In this document: positions 1-7,841 of the stretch, one piece after another
Layout: each line of letters begins with the position of its first letter
Numbering within the stretch: the first letter of the stretch is position 1
From: Candidatus Symbiothrix sp.
Lineage (GTDB): Bacteria > Bacteroidota > Bacteroidia > Bacteroidales > Azobacteroidaceae
DNA: 64,000 nt
Assembly (NCBI GenBank): GCA_031261285.1
Contig: JAISKM010000070.1
Location: forward strand, 1 to 64,000
Direction of reading: 5' to 3'
The notes under the pieces: model-generated
What the model was told of the DNA's origin: nothing
What the model saw: the letters and a program-made list of their open reading frames with translations, nothing else
The model's database searches: none
Position numbers and translations under genes: made by a program

Positions 1-298
1 CGATAAGAATATCAGTGGAAGTAGCGTCATCAACTGCAGCTGTCTTGTTATAGACCAACAAGCCAACGACAGTGTCGGGATCGGTTTCAACAGGAAAGTC
101 ATCGGGTAAAGCCATGAGGCCGGTGATTTCCACCTGAGGTAAGAGCAGACCGCCTTTTGTGCCATCCAACCGGAGGTTGACGCCACTGTCGGCACTCGGC
201 GCATCACCATCGCCAATGGAAACTTGGGCGGTGAGTGATGACCAATTACCGGTTACTAAAAAAGTAGTAACCAGCACTACTAAAAATGTTTTTTTCAT
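1..298 (-). CDS. secreted surface protein, C-terminus cut by window edge
   Basis: Open frame on the minus strand starting at ATG 298 (an in-frame ATG also lies at 304) and running off the left edge. The start gives a lysine-rich n-region followed by a hydrophobic stretch and an Ala-Gln cleavage-type site (TAQVSIGDG), so a signal peptide of about 25 residues is seen. The next part carries GGLLLPQV and GLLVYNK, a pattern shared with the proteins at 18606 and 20109, so the three are paralogues of a small surface family; the 18606 copy continues into an Ig-like and a FISUMP-type domain. Function unknown. It sits behind a long conserved leader (305-612). Confidence 0.75.
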   Translation of the reverse strand, partial: MKKTFLVVLVTTFLVTGNWSSLTAQVSIGDGDAPSADSGVNLRLDGTKGGLLLPQVEITGLMALPDDFPVETDPDTVVGLLVYNKTAAVDDATSTDILI

Positions 299-304
299 TT
301 GCAT

Positions 305-612
305 ATAATTTTTTCGCCTCCCTGTCCCCCTTCGTTCGGCAATTTTTTAAAATAACAAAGCGTGAGGAACTATAAAACTCTCTGTTCTCAAGGCTCAGCA
401 AAGCCCATACTACCAAAGAGCAATAGCCTCACGCATCTGATTACATATAAAATAAAATTATATACAAAAAAAGATACGTGAGCGCTTTTGCCCACATCCC
501 GGTAGTAATTCGAATTTTGCTGATTCTGAGAACGGGATATGTCTTAAACGCTACGTTTTTTATAAATAAGTCCTTCTACACAATTGACGACACTTCGTCT
601 GCATAGAATTGG
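305..612 (-). promoter_or_regulatory. long structured 5' leader (copy A)
   Basis: Minus-strand untranslated region between a TAccTTTGC -7 element (613-621) and the start of the truncated surface gene. It shares order and sequence with the leader at 18196-18517: an AATCrGCAAAATT block, a TTTGTATATA block, a long-range stem (GCGTGAGG at 427-434 read on the minus strand with CCTCACGC at 360-367), then a nearly identical purine block before the ATG (GCCGAACG, GGGACAGGGAGGCGAAAAA). The stem differs in sequence from copy B but stays paired. A cis-regulatory RNA is inferred; I do not recognise a described riboswitch class. Confidence 0.6.
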
Positions 613-621
613 TGCAAAGGT
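613..621 (-). promoter_or_regulatory. -7 promoter element for leader A
   Basis: Minus strand reads TACCTTTGC with a TTTG (-33 type) 20 nt upstream, the standard Bacteroidota housekeeping promoter arrangement. The remaining 640-838 stretch up to the nuclease gene holds no gene I can support; it is AT-rich. Confidence 0.7.
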
Positions 622-838
622 AAGCATTTTTTTTCAAACTATCAAATAATTTTGAAAATAATTTCAAAAATGTTTGGAAAATTGAAAAATATGTTTTACA
701 ATACCTCTGAAGAGTTGATGGAGTACATGCACAACCTTTATGTGTATGAACAAAACGAGATGTCATCGTTTTACTTTTCCTTAATGAATTGCACAGTAGG
801 GATTGTCTGGTCGCTCAAAAGCGTTACTAAAAGATTTG

Positions 839-1756
839 TCATATTTTTAATTTTTGTTGTTTAAAATCATTCCCCGTCAGCAACCCTTTAATGCCCAAAA
901 TTTGCAACCGCTTAGCGATTGCCTTCATTCGGTCTGCATTAAAAACAGTGGGCTTCAATGGCGTTTTGATAAAAATGTAGGGATTTACTCTCAAGCCGAA
1001 ATCTTTGGAAATCGCGGATAGTTTATACATAATTTGATCGAGATAATTGACCGGATTGGCGCGTGTTACTCTGCCTGTAGGTGGGGATAATGATACTTTG
1101 CACTCGCCAACAAATATCTGATTATCAATGGTCCAAACTACGTCTATTTCGTTGTCGTTGGTTTTTTGTTCGTTGTCGCGAAAAATTTCTACACCTCGTT
1201 TGATATGTTCATCGTTTAAGCATTTGTCGTTTTTAATTCGATTGAATATGTATTTTTCAAACCGTTCTCCGGGGTTATTGCCGGTTTCATATTTTGTTGC
1301 TTTCAGTTTAAAATGCAAGCCATAAAGCGACAGATATTCTTCCACATTTATTCGGTAGTTGAGCGGCACATCTTCGCCCGTCCTTACATTTTCAATTTTG
1401 TTTATGCCGATAGGAATATAATAATACTCAGCCTCATATTTGAAAAAATGCTGAAAAATAGCAATCGACATTATCTTTGTTCCGCCGGTAAGATTGATAA
1501 TATAGCCATCGTCTTTCGAAAAATTACATTTGTTCAGTTTTTTGCGGGCATCGGGCAAATCGTCTTCCGAAACAATCACAATTTGAATATCTTTTTTGTC
1601 TATTTTCAAGGCATTGCAAAACCGGGCAGTCATTGATTCGCCCATTCGCGCGGTGGTAATGAAAATATGCCGGTCGAACTTCCCTTCCATCTCTTTTGCC
1701 AAAAGGAAGTTGGGAAGCAGGTGTTCGCTGATGAGGGAAACGAGATGGGTAGTCAT
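839..1756 (-). CDS. Card1/Can2-like CARF nuclease (DUF1887 family)
   Basis: 305 aa. Residues 1-140 look like a CARF-type Rossmann sensor: the hallmark LTGGTK lies at 89-94, followed by a helix IMSIAIF. The C-terminal half has a PD-(D/E)xK nuclease core: GERFEKY at 163-169, NEID at 202-205 and ECK at 218-220. This is the layout of Card1/Can2, effectors activated by cyclic tetra-adenylate from type III CRISPR complexes that nick DNA and cut RNA. At 305 residues it is shorter than the approximately 370-aa described Card1, so the linker or winged-helix part may be reduced. Last gene of a minus-strand operon, 5 bp after the 1762 gene. No Cas10 cyclase is in the window, so its activating signal would have to come from elsewhere. 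Confidence 0.82.
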   Translation of the reverse strand: MTTHLVSLISEHLLPNFLLAKEMEGKFDRHIFITTARMGESMTARFCNALKIDKKDIQIVIVSEDDLPDARKKLNKCNFSKDDGYIINLTGGTKIMSIAIFQHFFKYEAEYYYIPIGINKIENVRTGEDVPLNYRINVEEYLSLYGLHFKLKATKYETGNNPGERFEKYIFNRIKNDKCLNDEHIKRGVEIFRDNEQKTNDNEIDVVWTIDNQIFVGECKVSLSPPTGRVTRANPVNYLDQIMYKLSAISKDFGLRVNPYIFIKTPLKPTVFNADRMKAIAKRLQILGIKGLLTGNDFKQQKLKI

Positions 1757-1761
1757 GATTT

Positions 1762-3024
1762 TTATTCCTTATTGTTTGCTTTTATTTCCACCGGATACCA
1801 TTCCGTAGCCTCAACGATTTTGTCGGTATCTTCCCAATCAAGACGCATAAAGTCAATAATGCCATCTTCTTTCGGAAAAAGCGAATGGCAATAACGCGGA
1901 AAAACCTCTTTTGGAACAATGCCGATATAATCTGCACCGGTTACCATCTTATAGATTTCAACGGATTGCGACAATTTAAACGGAATATGGTTATTATACA
2001 GGGCAATAGCAAATTTTACCGTTTCGTTTACCCTTGAACTTGCGCTACCGGCAAGGCGTAATTTCCACTCCGAATTTTCACGACTCACAAAGAGCGAAAT
2101 GTGCGTTGAATTTCCACCGCGACAAACTTCCCAAGGATGACCAAACCGCCACTCTCCACGTGTAAACCATTCTGTAAATTCTTCGATAGAATCGGGATTT
2201 ATTTCCTTCAAACCGTCATCGCGTCCGTCGGAAAATGCACGATAGGCATCTACATTTGAAATATCGGGACGTTTCTTGAAATATCCGTTGGCATCATAAC
2301 CTAACCTGCAAAAAGCGAAAAATTTACCTGCGGTCATTTCCGATATTCCCGGCAATGGACAATCGTCAGCCGATTGCGCTACGATTTTTGCCAAAACAGT
2401 TATGCCTTTCTTTGTCAATCCTTTTGCAATCATTTTCTTTTCATCAGGATTGATTTTCCAATAATCCTTCCGTAAAATCTTTCCATAACGGCGATTATAG
2501 GACAATTTTTCGTTCAAAAACCGGTTGTAACCGGCATTGTCTTTTACTATCCAATCGCAATAATAATTGACTAATTCGTTCAAAAGAGTCAAAAGTTCCG
2601 AGTTATCAATATCGCCGTAATACTGGGGAATTTCCTTTGCAAGGTGAAAAGTCAATTCGCTTTCGATACTGAAATAGTATTCTCCGTTGTATTGGTTGGT
2701 CGCAAAGTGATACCAATGTTGTGCATCGGGATAATGATAGAGCCAGGTTTCTTCAAACTGCTCACGATTATCGACTTCGCCGTTTTTTTTGTATTCGCGA
2801 TACGAACCAAAATCTTTGATGGTGCCTCTGTCAAGACAAAACCAAAAATCACGATAATCATCATGCTCCGCATCAGCAGCGATGACCGTCATCGTTTGAA
2901 AAATCTGCATCAAAACACTTTTGTCGCAGTCTTTTACGACAATCGGCTGCGCTTTGGCAACCTGCAACAGGCGGTCGAAGTGGGGAGCTTTTGTGGGTGT
3001 AGGGTGTACAAGGGCTGTATTCAT
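1762..3024 (-). CDS. uncharacterised 420-aa protein in CARF-nuclease operon
   Basis: I do not recognise a domain. Seen: a soluble, aromatic-rich protein without signal peptide or membrane segment; a segment rich in Tyr/Trp/His around residues 60-125 (FWFCLDRGT, WYHFATNQ); and a C-terminal half with GHPWEVCRGGN and GADYIGIVP. It starts 12 bp after the stop of the upstream ATPase gene and ends 5 bp before the CARF nuclease gene, so the three are probably cotranscribed. Role as a target, regulator or partner of the nuclease is inference from position only. Confidence 0.7.
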   Translation of the reverse strand: MNTALVHPTPTKAPHFDRLLQVAKAQPIVVKDCDKSVLMQIFQTMTVIAADAEHDDYRDFWFCLDRGTIKDFGSYREYKKNGEVDNREQFEETWLYHYPDAQHWYHFATNQYNGEYYFSIESELTFHLAKEIPQYYGDIDNSELLTLLNELVNYYCDWIVKDNAGYNRFLNEKLSYNRRYGKILRKDYWKINPDEKKMIAKGLTKKGITVLAKIVAQSADDCPLPGISEMTAGKFFAFCRLGYDANGYFKKRPDISNVDAYRAFSDGRDDGLKEINPDSIEEFTEWFTRGEWRFGHPWEVCRGGNSTHISLFVSRENSEWKLRLAGSASSRVNETVKFAIALYNNHIPFKLSQSVEIYKMVTGADYIGIVPKEVFPRYCHSLFPKEDGIIDFMRLDWEDTDKIVEATEWYPVEIKANNKE

Positions 3025-3036
3025 ATTTATTTCAAT

Positions 3037-4221
3037 TTAAAATAATTCTATCGGATTTATTTTTAAGAACTCATCCAAAGGGGTGCCATTGGTACCGACC
3101 AATAATAATTTGGCATCGGGATACTGACCCTTAAAAAGCGACATACCCAAATTTTCCGAACAGACACCGCTTTTAACTTCCAAACCTATCATTTGTTCTT
3201 TCTTTTTCATCAAAAAATCGATTTCGTAATTGCCTGCGTGCCAATATAGAAGTTGATAGTCGCTTTTGATGGCATTGTTCAACAAATGCGAGCCAACGGT
3301 CGATTCAAACAGTCGTCCCCATAAATCGTGCTCTTTCTGTGCCTTTTCAAAGGTGGTATCCAACTGCAACGAAAGCAAGGCATTGTTATAAACTTGAAAC
3401 TTGGGACTTGAGGCACGTTTATTCACAGCACTGCCGGAATATTTTTCTAATCCACCCAATAATCCACTGTCATTCAATAGTTTAAGATAATGGGCAAGTG
3501 TCGTTGTATTGCCTGCATCAAGCAGTTGACCGAGCATCTTGGTATACGACAAAATCTGTCCGGAAAACCGGGCACCTAATTCAAACAGATTTCGAAGCAA
3601 AGCCGGTTTGTCCACCCGTGTGAGCATCAAAATATCTTTTGATATACTTGTTTCAACGAGCGCGTTGCGAATATATTCTTTCCATCGGGTTTCATCGCCA
3701 ATGAGCGGAGCTGAACCCGGATAACCGCCAAAATAAATGTACTGCTGCAAATTCCATCCAAATGCCGATTGCATCTCGGAGTAAGTCCAATGTGATAAAT
3801 GGATGATTTCAAACCGTCCGGCAAGTGACTCTGTCAATCCCTGTTGAATCAGCAGTCGCGATGAACCCAAAAGAATTAACTTGATGTTTAATCCCATTCG
3901 AGTATCCGCATCCCATTCCTTTTTAATTGTTTCACTCCAATTAGTGATTTTTTGCACTTCATCAATTACTAAAAGAAACTCCTTTTGTGTTGAGATTTTC
4001 ATCCTAATCCGCACTTCTTCCCATATTTGGCTTATCCATACGGCATTACCTGCGCTCACGCCATCAGCACTTTCGTATTTATGGGGAATAGCCACCTGAT
4101 CAAGTGCCTGCAAAACCAAAGTAGTTTTTCCTACCTGTCGCGGTCCGGCAAGCACCTGAATAAACCTCCTCGGCTCTTCAATTCGCGAGATAACATTCTT
4201 TAATTCAATTCGTTCTATCAT
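3037..4221 (-). CDS. AAA ATPase with DUF4143 / nuclease-like C-terminus
   Basis: 394 aa. Walker A AGPRQVGKTT at 25-34, Walker B LLVIDEVQK at 83-91, and a sensor-type ILLGSSRLL near 116-124, matching the P-loop ATPase plus DUF4143 proteins abundant in Bacteroidota and archaea. The C-terminus has a PD-(D/E)xK-like core (YEIDFLMKK then GLEVKSG), usual for this family. Cellular role of the family is not established. First gene of the operon with the 1762 and 839 genes. Its promoter (4271-4279) is surrounded by near-perfect dyads, suggesting autoregulation or another repressor. Confidence 0.85.
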   Translation of the reverse strand: MIERIELKNVISRIEEPRRFIQVLAGPRQVGKTTLVLQALDQVAIPHKYESADGVSAGNAVWISQIWEEVRIRMKISTQKEFLLVIDEVQKITNWSETIKKEWDADTRMGLNIKLILLGSSRLLIQQGLTESLAGRFEIIHLSHWTYSEMQSAFGWNLQQYIYFGGYPGSAPLIGDETRWKEYIRNALVETSISKDILMLTRVDKPALLRNLFELGARFSGQILSYTKMLGQLLDAGNTTTLAHYLKLLNDSGLLGGLEKYSGSAVNKRASSPKFQVYNNALLSLQLDTTFEKAQKEHDLWGRLFESTVGSHLLNNAIKSDYQLLYWHAGNYEIDFLMKKKEQMIGLEVKSGVCSENLGMSLFKGQYPDAKLLLVGTNGTPLDEFLKINPIELF

Positions 4222-4233
4222 AATTTTATTGTT

Positions 4234-4293
4234 TACTCAATGTATTGAGTATTTTTACTCAATACATTGTGCAAAGATACTCATAATATTGAG
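4234..4293 (-). promoter_or_regulatory. promoter with tandem dyads upstream of ATPase gene
   Basis: TACTCAATGTATTGAGTA (4234-4251, 8-bp arms, GT centre) is followed by an inverted copy starting TACTCAATACATTG (4256-4269). The minus-strand -7 box TATCTTTGC occupies 4271-4279, and a third dyad CTCATAATATTGAG lies at 4280-4293. The first two dyads lie between the predicted transcription start and the ATG, the third between -7 and -33. This geometry fits operators. Confidence 0.7.
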
Positions 4294-5289
4294 AATATCT
4301 GCATTGCAACTGTTTTTTTTTTGAAAAAGTGGTTTCGAGATTGGTTCGTGTATTATGCGGTCAACTAACACATAATGGTCGTTGCCAAAAAGTGATTTTT
4401 CTATTTTGTCAGCTTTGATATTCTTATTGTTGGGAAACTCATCTACCCTCCGCCTAAAATCAATTTTTTGTTCTTTATTATGGACTTTTTCTGCCAGCGA
4501 AGCCAAAATTGCTATCCTTATTGCACCTTTTATTGAACTGCCGGGAATGTAGGGCAAGCCCATTCCATTGTGAATGGTTTCTTTGAGTGTATCATTAGCA
4601 TTTACGGTGGAAAACAAAGGGAATCTCCGTATCTTGTCGGCTAACAGAATCACGATATGTGGTTCTTTATTGATATAATTGGGCAAAGACACATTGCTTT
4701 TGAACATCACATCAAACGCAGCAAAGTTAATGTTTTTGTATTTGATTGCGCCTTTTTCTTCAAAATTCAAAATATTTACTTTCACTTCTTTGTCGAAATG
4801 AACGTTTATTCCTTTGGCAAAAGAAAGGATGTTGCCGACAATAATTTTTTCAAGAAATTCACATCTGCCTTTCAGGTCTTCAATTTGAAGAAATTTTGCA
4901 TAATTTTCCTGATTCAACGGTAGATATTTTCGCAGTTGGTAGGTGAATTTACTTTCCCAAACCTGCACAAGAATCTTGTTTGCCTTCACGCTTTCAAGTT
5001 CGATTGTCATTTCTTTATCGCCGAGTTTGACATTACTTTTTGCCGAAGAAAAAAACGCACCGATACTTTCCGTGCCTTCCTCAATGCACACAATAGCAGC
5101 TTTTCCGTTGATGCGTTTGTACTGAATCAACGGATATTTGTAACGAAAACCATCGTCCGTATGATTATGAAACAACAGATTGTTCGAGGTCAACATATTT
5201 ATTACCACACCGCGAAATTTTGAAATCTCATTTTGCTTGATGGGATTGTCAAAAATGATGACAAGTAGAGATGTTTGAGTATTATTCAT
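4255..5289 (-). CDS. Cas6-like / Csm5-like chimeric remnant
   Basis: 344 aa. Residues 1-206 resemble the short Cas6 endoribonuclease of Bacteroidota (FRGVVINML, LLFHNHTDDGFRYKYPLIQYK, GTESIGAFF, LPLNQENY, VGNILSFAKG, SNVSLPNYI). The glycine-rich end expected after SLPNYI is missing; the frame instead continues with a RAMP segment typical of Csm5 (MGLPYIPGSSIKGAIR at 243-258, KIEKSLFGND at 295-304), whose N-terminal part is absent. After residue 305 the similarity ends, and the last 15 residues are encoded by the promoter and dyads of the next gene. I infer a deletion joining cas6 to an internal part of csm5, then disruption at the 3' end. An intact ORF starting at ATG 5289 behind a good promoter, but probably a relic of a type III-A locus. 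Confidence 0.75.
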   Translation of the reverse strand: MNNTQTSLLVIIFDNPIKQNEISKFRGVVINMLTSNNLLFHNHTDDGFRYKYPLIQYKRINGKAAIVCIEEGTESIGAFFSSAKSNVKLGDKEMTIELESVKANKILVQVWESKFTYQLRKYLPLNQENYAKFLQIEDLKGRCEFLEKIIVGNILSFAKGINVHFDKEVKVNILNFEEKGAIKYKNINFAAFDVMFKSNVSLPNYINKEPHIVILLADKIRRFPLFSTVNANDTLKETIHNGMGLPYIPGSSIKGAIRIAILASLAEKVHNKEQKIDFRRRVDEFPNNKNIKADKIEKSLFGNDHYVLVDRIIHEPISKPLFQKKNSCNADILNIMSIFAQCIE

Positions 5290-5304
5290 GTCGCATCGTT
5301 TGCT

Positions 5305-5313
5305 GCAAAGATA
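5305..5313 (-). promoter_or_regulatory. -7 element of cas6-like gene
   Basis: Minus strand TATCTTTGC, 15 nt upstream of the ATG at 5289. Confidence 0.6.
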
Positions 5314-5357
5314 CGAAATAATTATTAATGGTCAATGGTTAATTTGCTCGATTTTTT

Positions 5358-6470
5358 TTAGAGTAGTCGATACAGCCCACCAGGGAAACAGCGCACCACG
5401 CCTTTCATTTCCAAATTGAAAAGCAGGGCGGCTAATTTGCTGACGGGTAAATTCAGGGTTACGCACAGTTGATTGAGCAGTTTGCCTTCTGATGTGGTTA
5501 ATTGCTTGACAACCGGTTGCTCTTCTTCGGTTAGTTCTGTGAACAGGCTGCGTTGGACGGCTTGGGGTGTTTTTGGGGCTTCGAGCCAACACATTTCGCG
5601 AAAAATATCGTCTGCGCAGGTGATTAACGCGGCTCTTTTTTGTTTGATTAGCTTGTTGCATCCGATAGAGTAGGGGTCTGTGGCTCTGCCGGGGAGTGCA
5701 AACACGTCTTTATTGTAGCTGTCGGCAATGCTTGCCGTAATCAATGCGCCACCTCTCTCGGCCGATTCCACCACGACGGTGCAATCAGACATTCCGGCGA
5801 CAATGCGGTTGCGCTTGACAAAATTTTGACGGTCGGGGTTGGTTTCGCTCATGAAGTCGGTCAACAATCCGCCTTGATTCAGCATTTCAACTGCCGTATT
5901 TCGATGTTCAGGCGGATAAATACGGTCGAGTCCGTGCGCCAACACGCCCACCGTCGGCAATGTATGTTTGAGTGACGAGCGATGCGCCTGAATGTCAATG
6001 CCGTAAGCTAATCCGCTCACTATCAGGGTGTCTGGATACGTTTTTGAAATATCCAGAATCAATTTGTCCGTCATTTCTTTGCCATACGTGGTGGCATGGC
6101 GCGTGCCGACAAAACTGATGATTTTCGTCGCATTCAAGTTCGCATTGCCGCGAAAATAGAGCATGATGGGGGCATCTACACACTCTTTTAGCTTTTGTGG
6201 GTAGTTCGCATCTTGAATGAACAGGGCTTGAATGTTGTTTTTCCGAATAAATTTCAGCTCTTTTTCCGCACGCCTCAACGCTTCGCCCGTATGAATATCT
6301 GCAATCACACGTCGCGAAATACCGGGAATGTGTTCCAACAGTCGCGCTTTTTCTTTGAACAACAGCGACACATCAGGCAGTGTATCAATGACTTGCTTTG
6401 CCGTGACGGCTCCGATGCCCTTGACGAGCGTCATGCCGATTTGATAAACCAAATTTTGGTTGGTATCCAT
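5358..6470 (-). CDS. dprA: DNA-protecting protein DprA (Smf)
   Basis: 370 aa, usual length. N-terminal helix-hairpin-helix-like region (1-65), Rossmann fold with VGTR 121-124, SGLAYGID 152-159, RNRIVAGMSD 220-229, GGALITA 240-246 and LPGR 259-262, then a C-terminal winged-helix DprA domain. DprA loads RecA on incoming single-stranded DNA during transformation. ATG at 6470 follows a TACTTTTG promoter box (about 6480-6487) so the leader is very short. It separates the CRISPR-relic region from the core metabolism region. Confidence 0.95.
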   Translation of the reverse strand: MDTNQNLVYQIGMTLVKGIGAVTAKQVIDTLPDVSLLFKEKARLLEHIPGISRRVIADIHTGEALRRAEKELKFIRKNNIQALFIQDANYPQKLKECVDAPIMLYFRGNANLNATKIISFVGTRHATTYGKEMTDKLILDISKTYPDTLIVSGLAYGIDIQAHRSSLKHTLPTVGVLAHGLDRIYPPEHRNTAVEMLNQGGLLTDFMSETNPDRQNFVKRNRIVAGMSDCTVVVESAERGGALITASIADSYNKDVFALPGRATDPYSIGCNKLIKQKRAALITCADDIFREMCWLEAPKTPQAVQRSLFTELTEEEQPVVKQLTTSEGKLLNQLCVTLNLPVSKLAALLFNLEMKGVVRCFPGGLYRLL

Positions 6471-6517
6471 GGCTACAAAAGTACGAAAAAAATTATAAAA
6501 TGCAAATTTTTTGCAAT

Positions 6518-7747
6518 TTAATTACGCTTTGTTCGGAAAAATACTGCAAATAAAATACCTACTACCAAAGTATAACCGGTGAATGTAAACCAAATGGCCG
6601 GCCACGCACGCACGCCGGCGACGGTAAAATAATCAATGACTTGAGCGGCGGCAAATTGTCCGACCACCGCACCCGCACCCATCTCAGCCATCATCCACAA
6701 GCCTTGTGCACTTGCGCGAATGGGTTCAGGTGCTTCCCGTTCGATGAATAATGAGCCGGAAATGTTGAAAAAATCAAACGCCATGCCATAAACGACCATC
6801 GACAACAGCAGCCACACAAAGCCTGTATCCGGATTTCCAATGCCAAAAAAGCCGAATCGCAGTGCCCAGGCACCGATGCTCATCAGCATAATTATCTTAA
6901 TGCCGTATTTGCGCAGCACAAACGGAATCGCCAAAATAAATAGAGCCTCCGAAATCTGCGAAATCGACAACAGTATAAGCGGGTATTTTACGGTGAATGA
7001 ACCGGGATAACCGGCACGAAAATCATCCAGAAAGGGCATTCCCCACGTATTGGTAATTTGCAGGCAGATGCCGATCAACACCGCAAACAGAAAGAAAATC
7101 CGCATTTGTTTTTGTTTGAACAGCGATAACGCATCCAAACCAAAGGCGATTTTCCACGAAAATTTGTCTTGAGCCATCCCTTTTCCTCCCCCTCTTGAGG
7201 AGAGGGTCGGGGGGAGGCTAAATGCGTACAAACCCAGCACAGCCGAAGCTCCTGCTGCTAACAGCAACTGGTTGGCACTAAACGTCCAACCCTGCAAATT
7301 CACAATCCACATGGCGACGATAAATCCCACTGTGCCCCACGTGCGAATCGCCGGAAAATCTTTATCCGTATCGAAACCGGATTTACTTAACAGGCTGTAA
7401 CTCAGCGAGTAACTTAATGAAATTGTGGGCATAAACACGGCTAAATAGCAGCCCATCAGCCAGGCAATTTGGCTGTAGGAAGTGGCGCCTGCCGCAAAAA
7501 AGAGCACAATCGCACCGGTGAGGTGACAACTGCCGAACAAGCGTTCGCTATTCAGCCATTTATCGGCAATGATGCCGGCAATTCCGGGCGTAATGAGCGA
7601 CGCCAAGCCTGCCATCGCATAAATAAATGCAATTTGTGCAGGCTCTGTGCCAATGCTATACAGATAGCCCCCAAACGAAATCAACCAACTCCCCCAGATA
7701 AAATACTGGAGGAATTGCGTGATGATTAATCTTATTTTTATACCCAT
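6518..7747 (-). CDS. MFS nucleoside:H+ symporter-type permease
   Basis: 409 aa with about twelve hydrophobic helices and an N-terminus typical of the NupG/XapB group in Bacteroidota (FLQYFIWGSWLISFGGYL). Likely imports nucleosides across the inner membrane with protons; substrate inferred from family. The cytoplasmic loop after helix 6 contains PPTLSSRGGGKGM (179-191), encoded by a GC-rich palindromic element (7185-7218) also found inside alaS, so the loop carries an extra segment. ATG at 7747. Confidence 0.85.
   Translation of the reverse strand: MGIKIRLIITQFLQYFIWGSWLISFGGYLYSIGTEPAQIAFIYAMAGLASLITPGIAGIIADKWLNSERLFGSCHLTGAIVLFFAAGATSYSQIAWLMGCYLAVFMPTISLSYSLSYSLLSKSGFDTDKDFPAIRTWGTVGFIVAMWIVNLQGWTFSANQLLLAAGASAVLGLYAFSLPPTLSSRGGGKGMAQDKFSWKIAFGLDALSLFKQKQMRIFFLFAVLIGICLQITNTWGMPFLDDFRAGYPGSFTVKYPLILLSISQISEALFILAIPFVLRKYGIKIIMLMSIGAWALRFGFFGIGNPDTGFVWLLLSMVVYGMAFDFFNISGSLFIEREAPEPIRASAQGLWMMAEMGAGAVVGQFAAAQVIDYFTVAGVRAWPAIWFTFTGYTLVVGILFAVFFRTKRN
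7185..7218. repeat. GC-rich palindromic element inside MFS gene
   Basis: CCCTCTTGAGGAGAGGG (7191-7207) is a palindrome with a GGGGGGAGG tail; the same design recurs at 21535-21570 inside alaS. It is translated in frame here. Confidence 0.7.
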
Positions 7748-7757
7748 GCTGTTTTTG

Positions 7758-7837
7758 GGGTGAAAGGTGAAAGGTGAAGGGTAAAGGGTGAAGGGTGTCC
7801 ATCGTACCTTTTACCTTGCACCTTTTACCTTTCACCT
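7758..7837. repeat. inverted arrays of 7-bp repeats
   Basis: 7758-7797 has 7-bp-period units of the type GGTGAAA; 7806-7837 carries the same type in inverted orientation (ACCTTTT/ACCTTTC). Together they can form a large hairpin just downstream of the serA-like stop codon and just before the MFS start, possibly ending serA transcription. Confidence 0.75.
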
Positions 7838-7841
7838 ATTT

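Noticed and set aside
652-864. 70-codon plus-strand ORF before the CARF nuclease
   Set aside because: AT-rich low-complexity peptide, overlaps the promoter region of the leader and the end of the nuclease gene; no motif or start context.
1-5300. CRISPR array or adaptation genes expected near the Cas6/Csm5 remnant
   Set aside because: No repeat-spacer pattern and no Cas1, Cas2 or Cas10 motifs on either strand; only the fused remnant and the CARF nuclease are seen.
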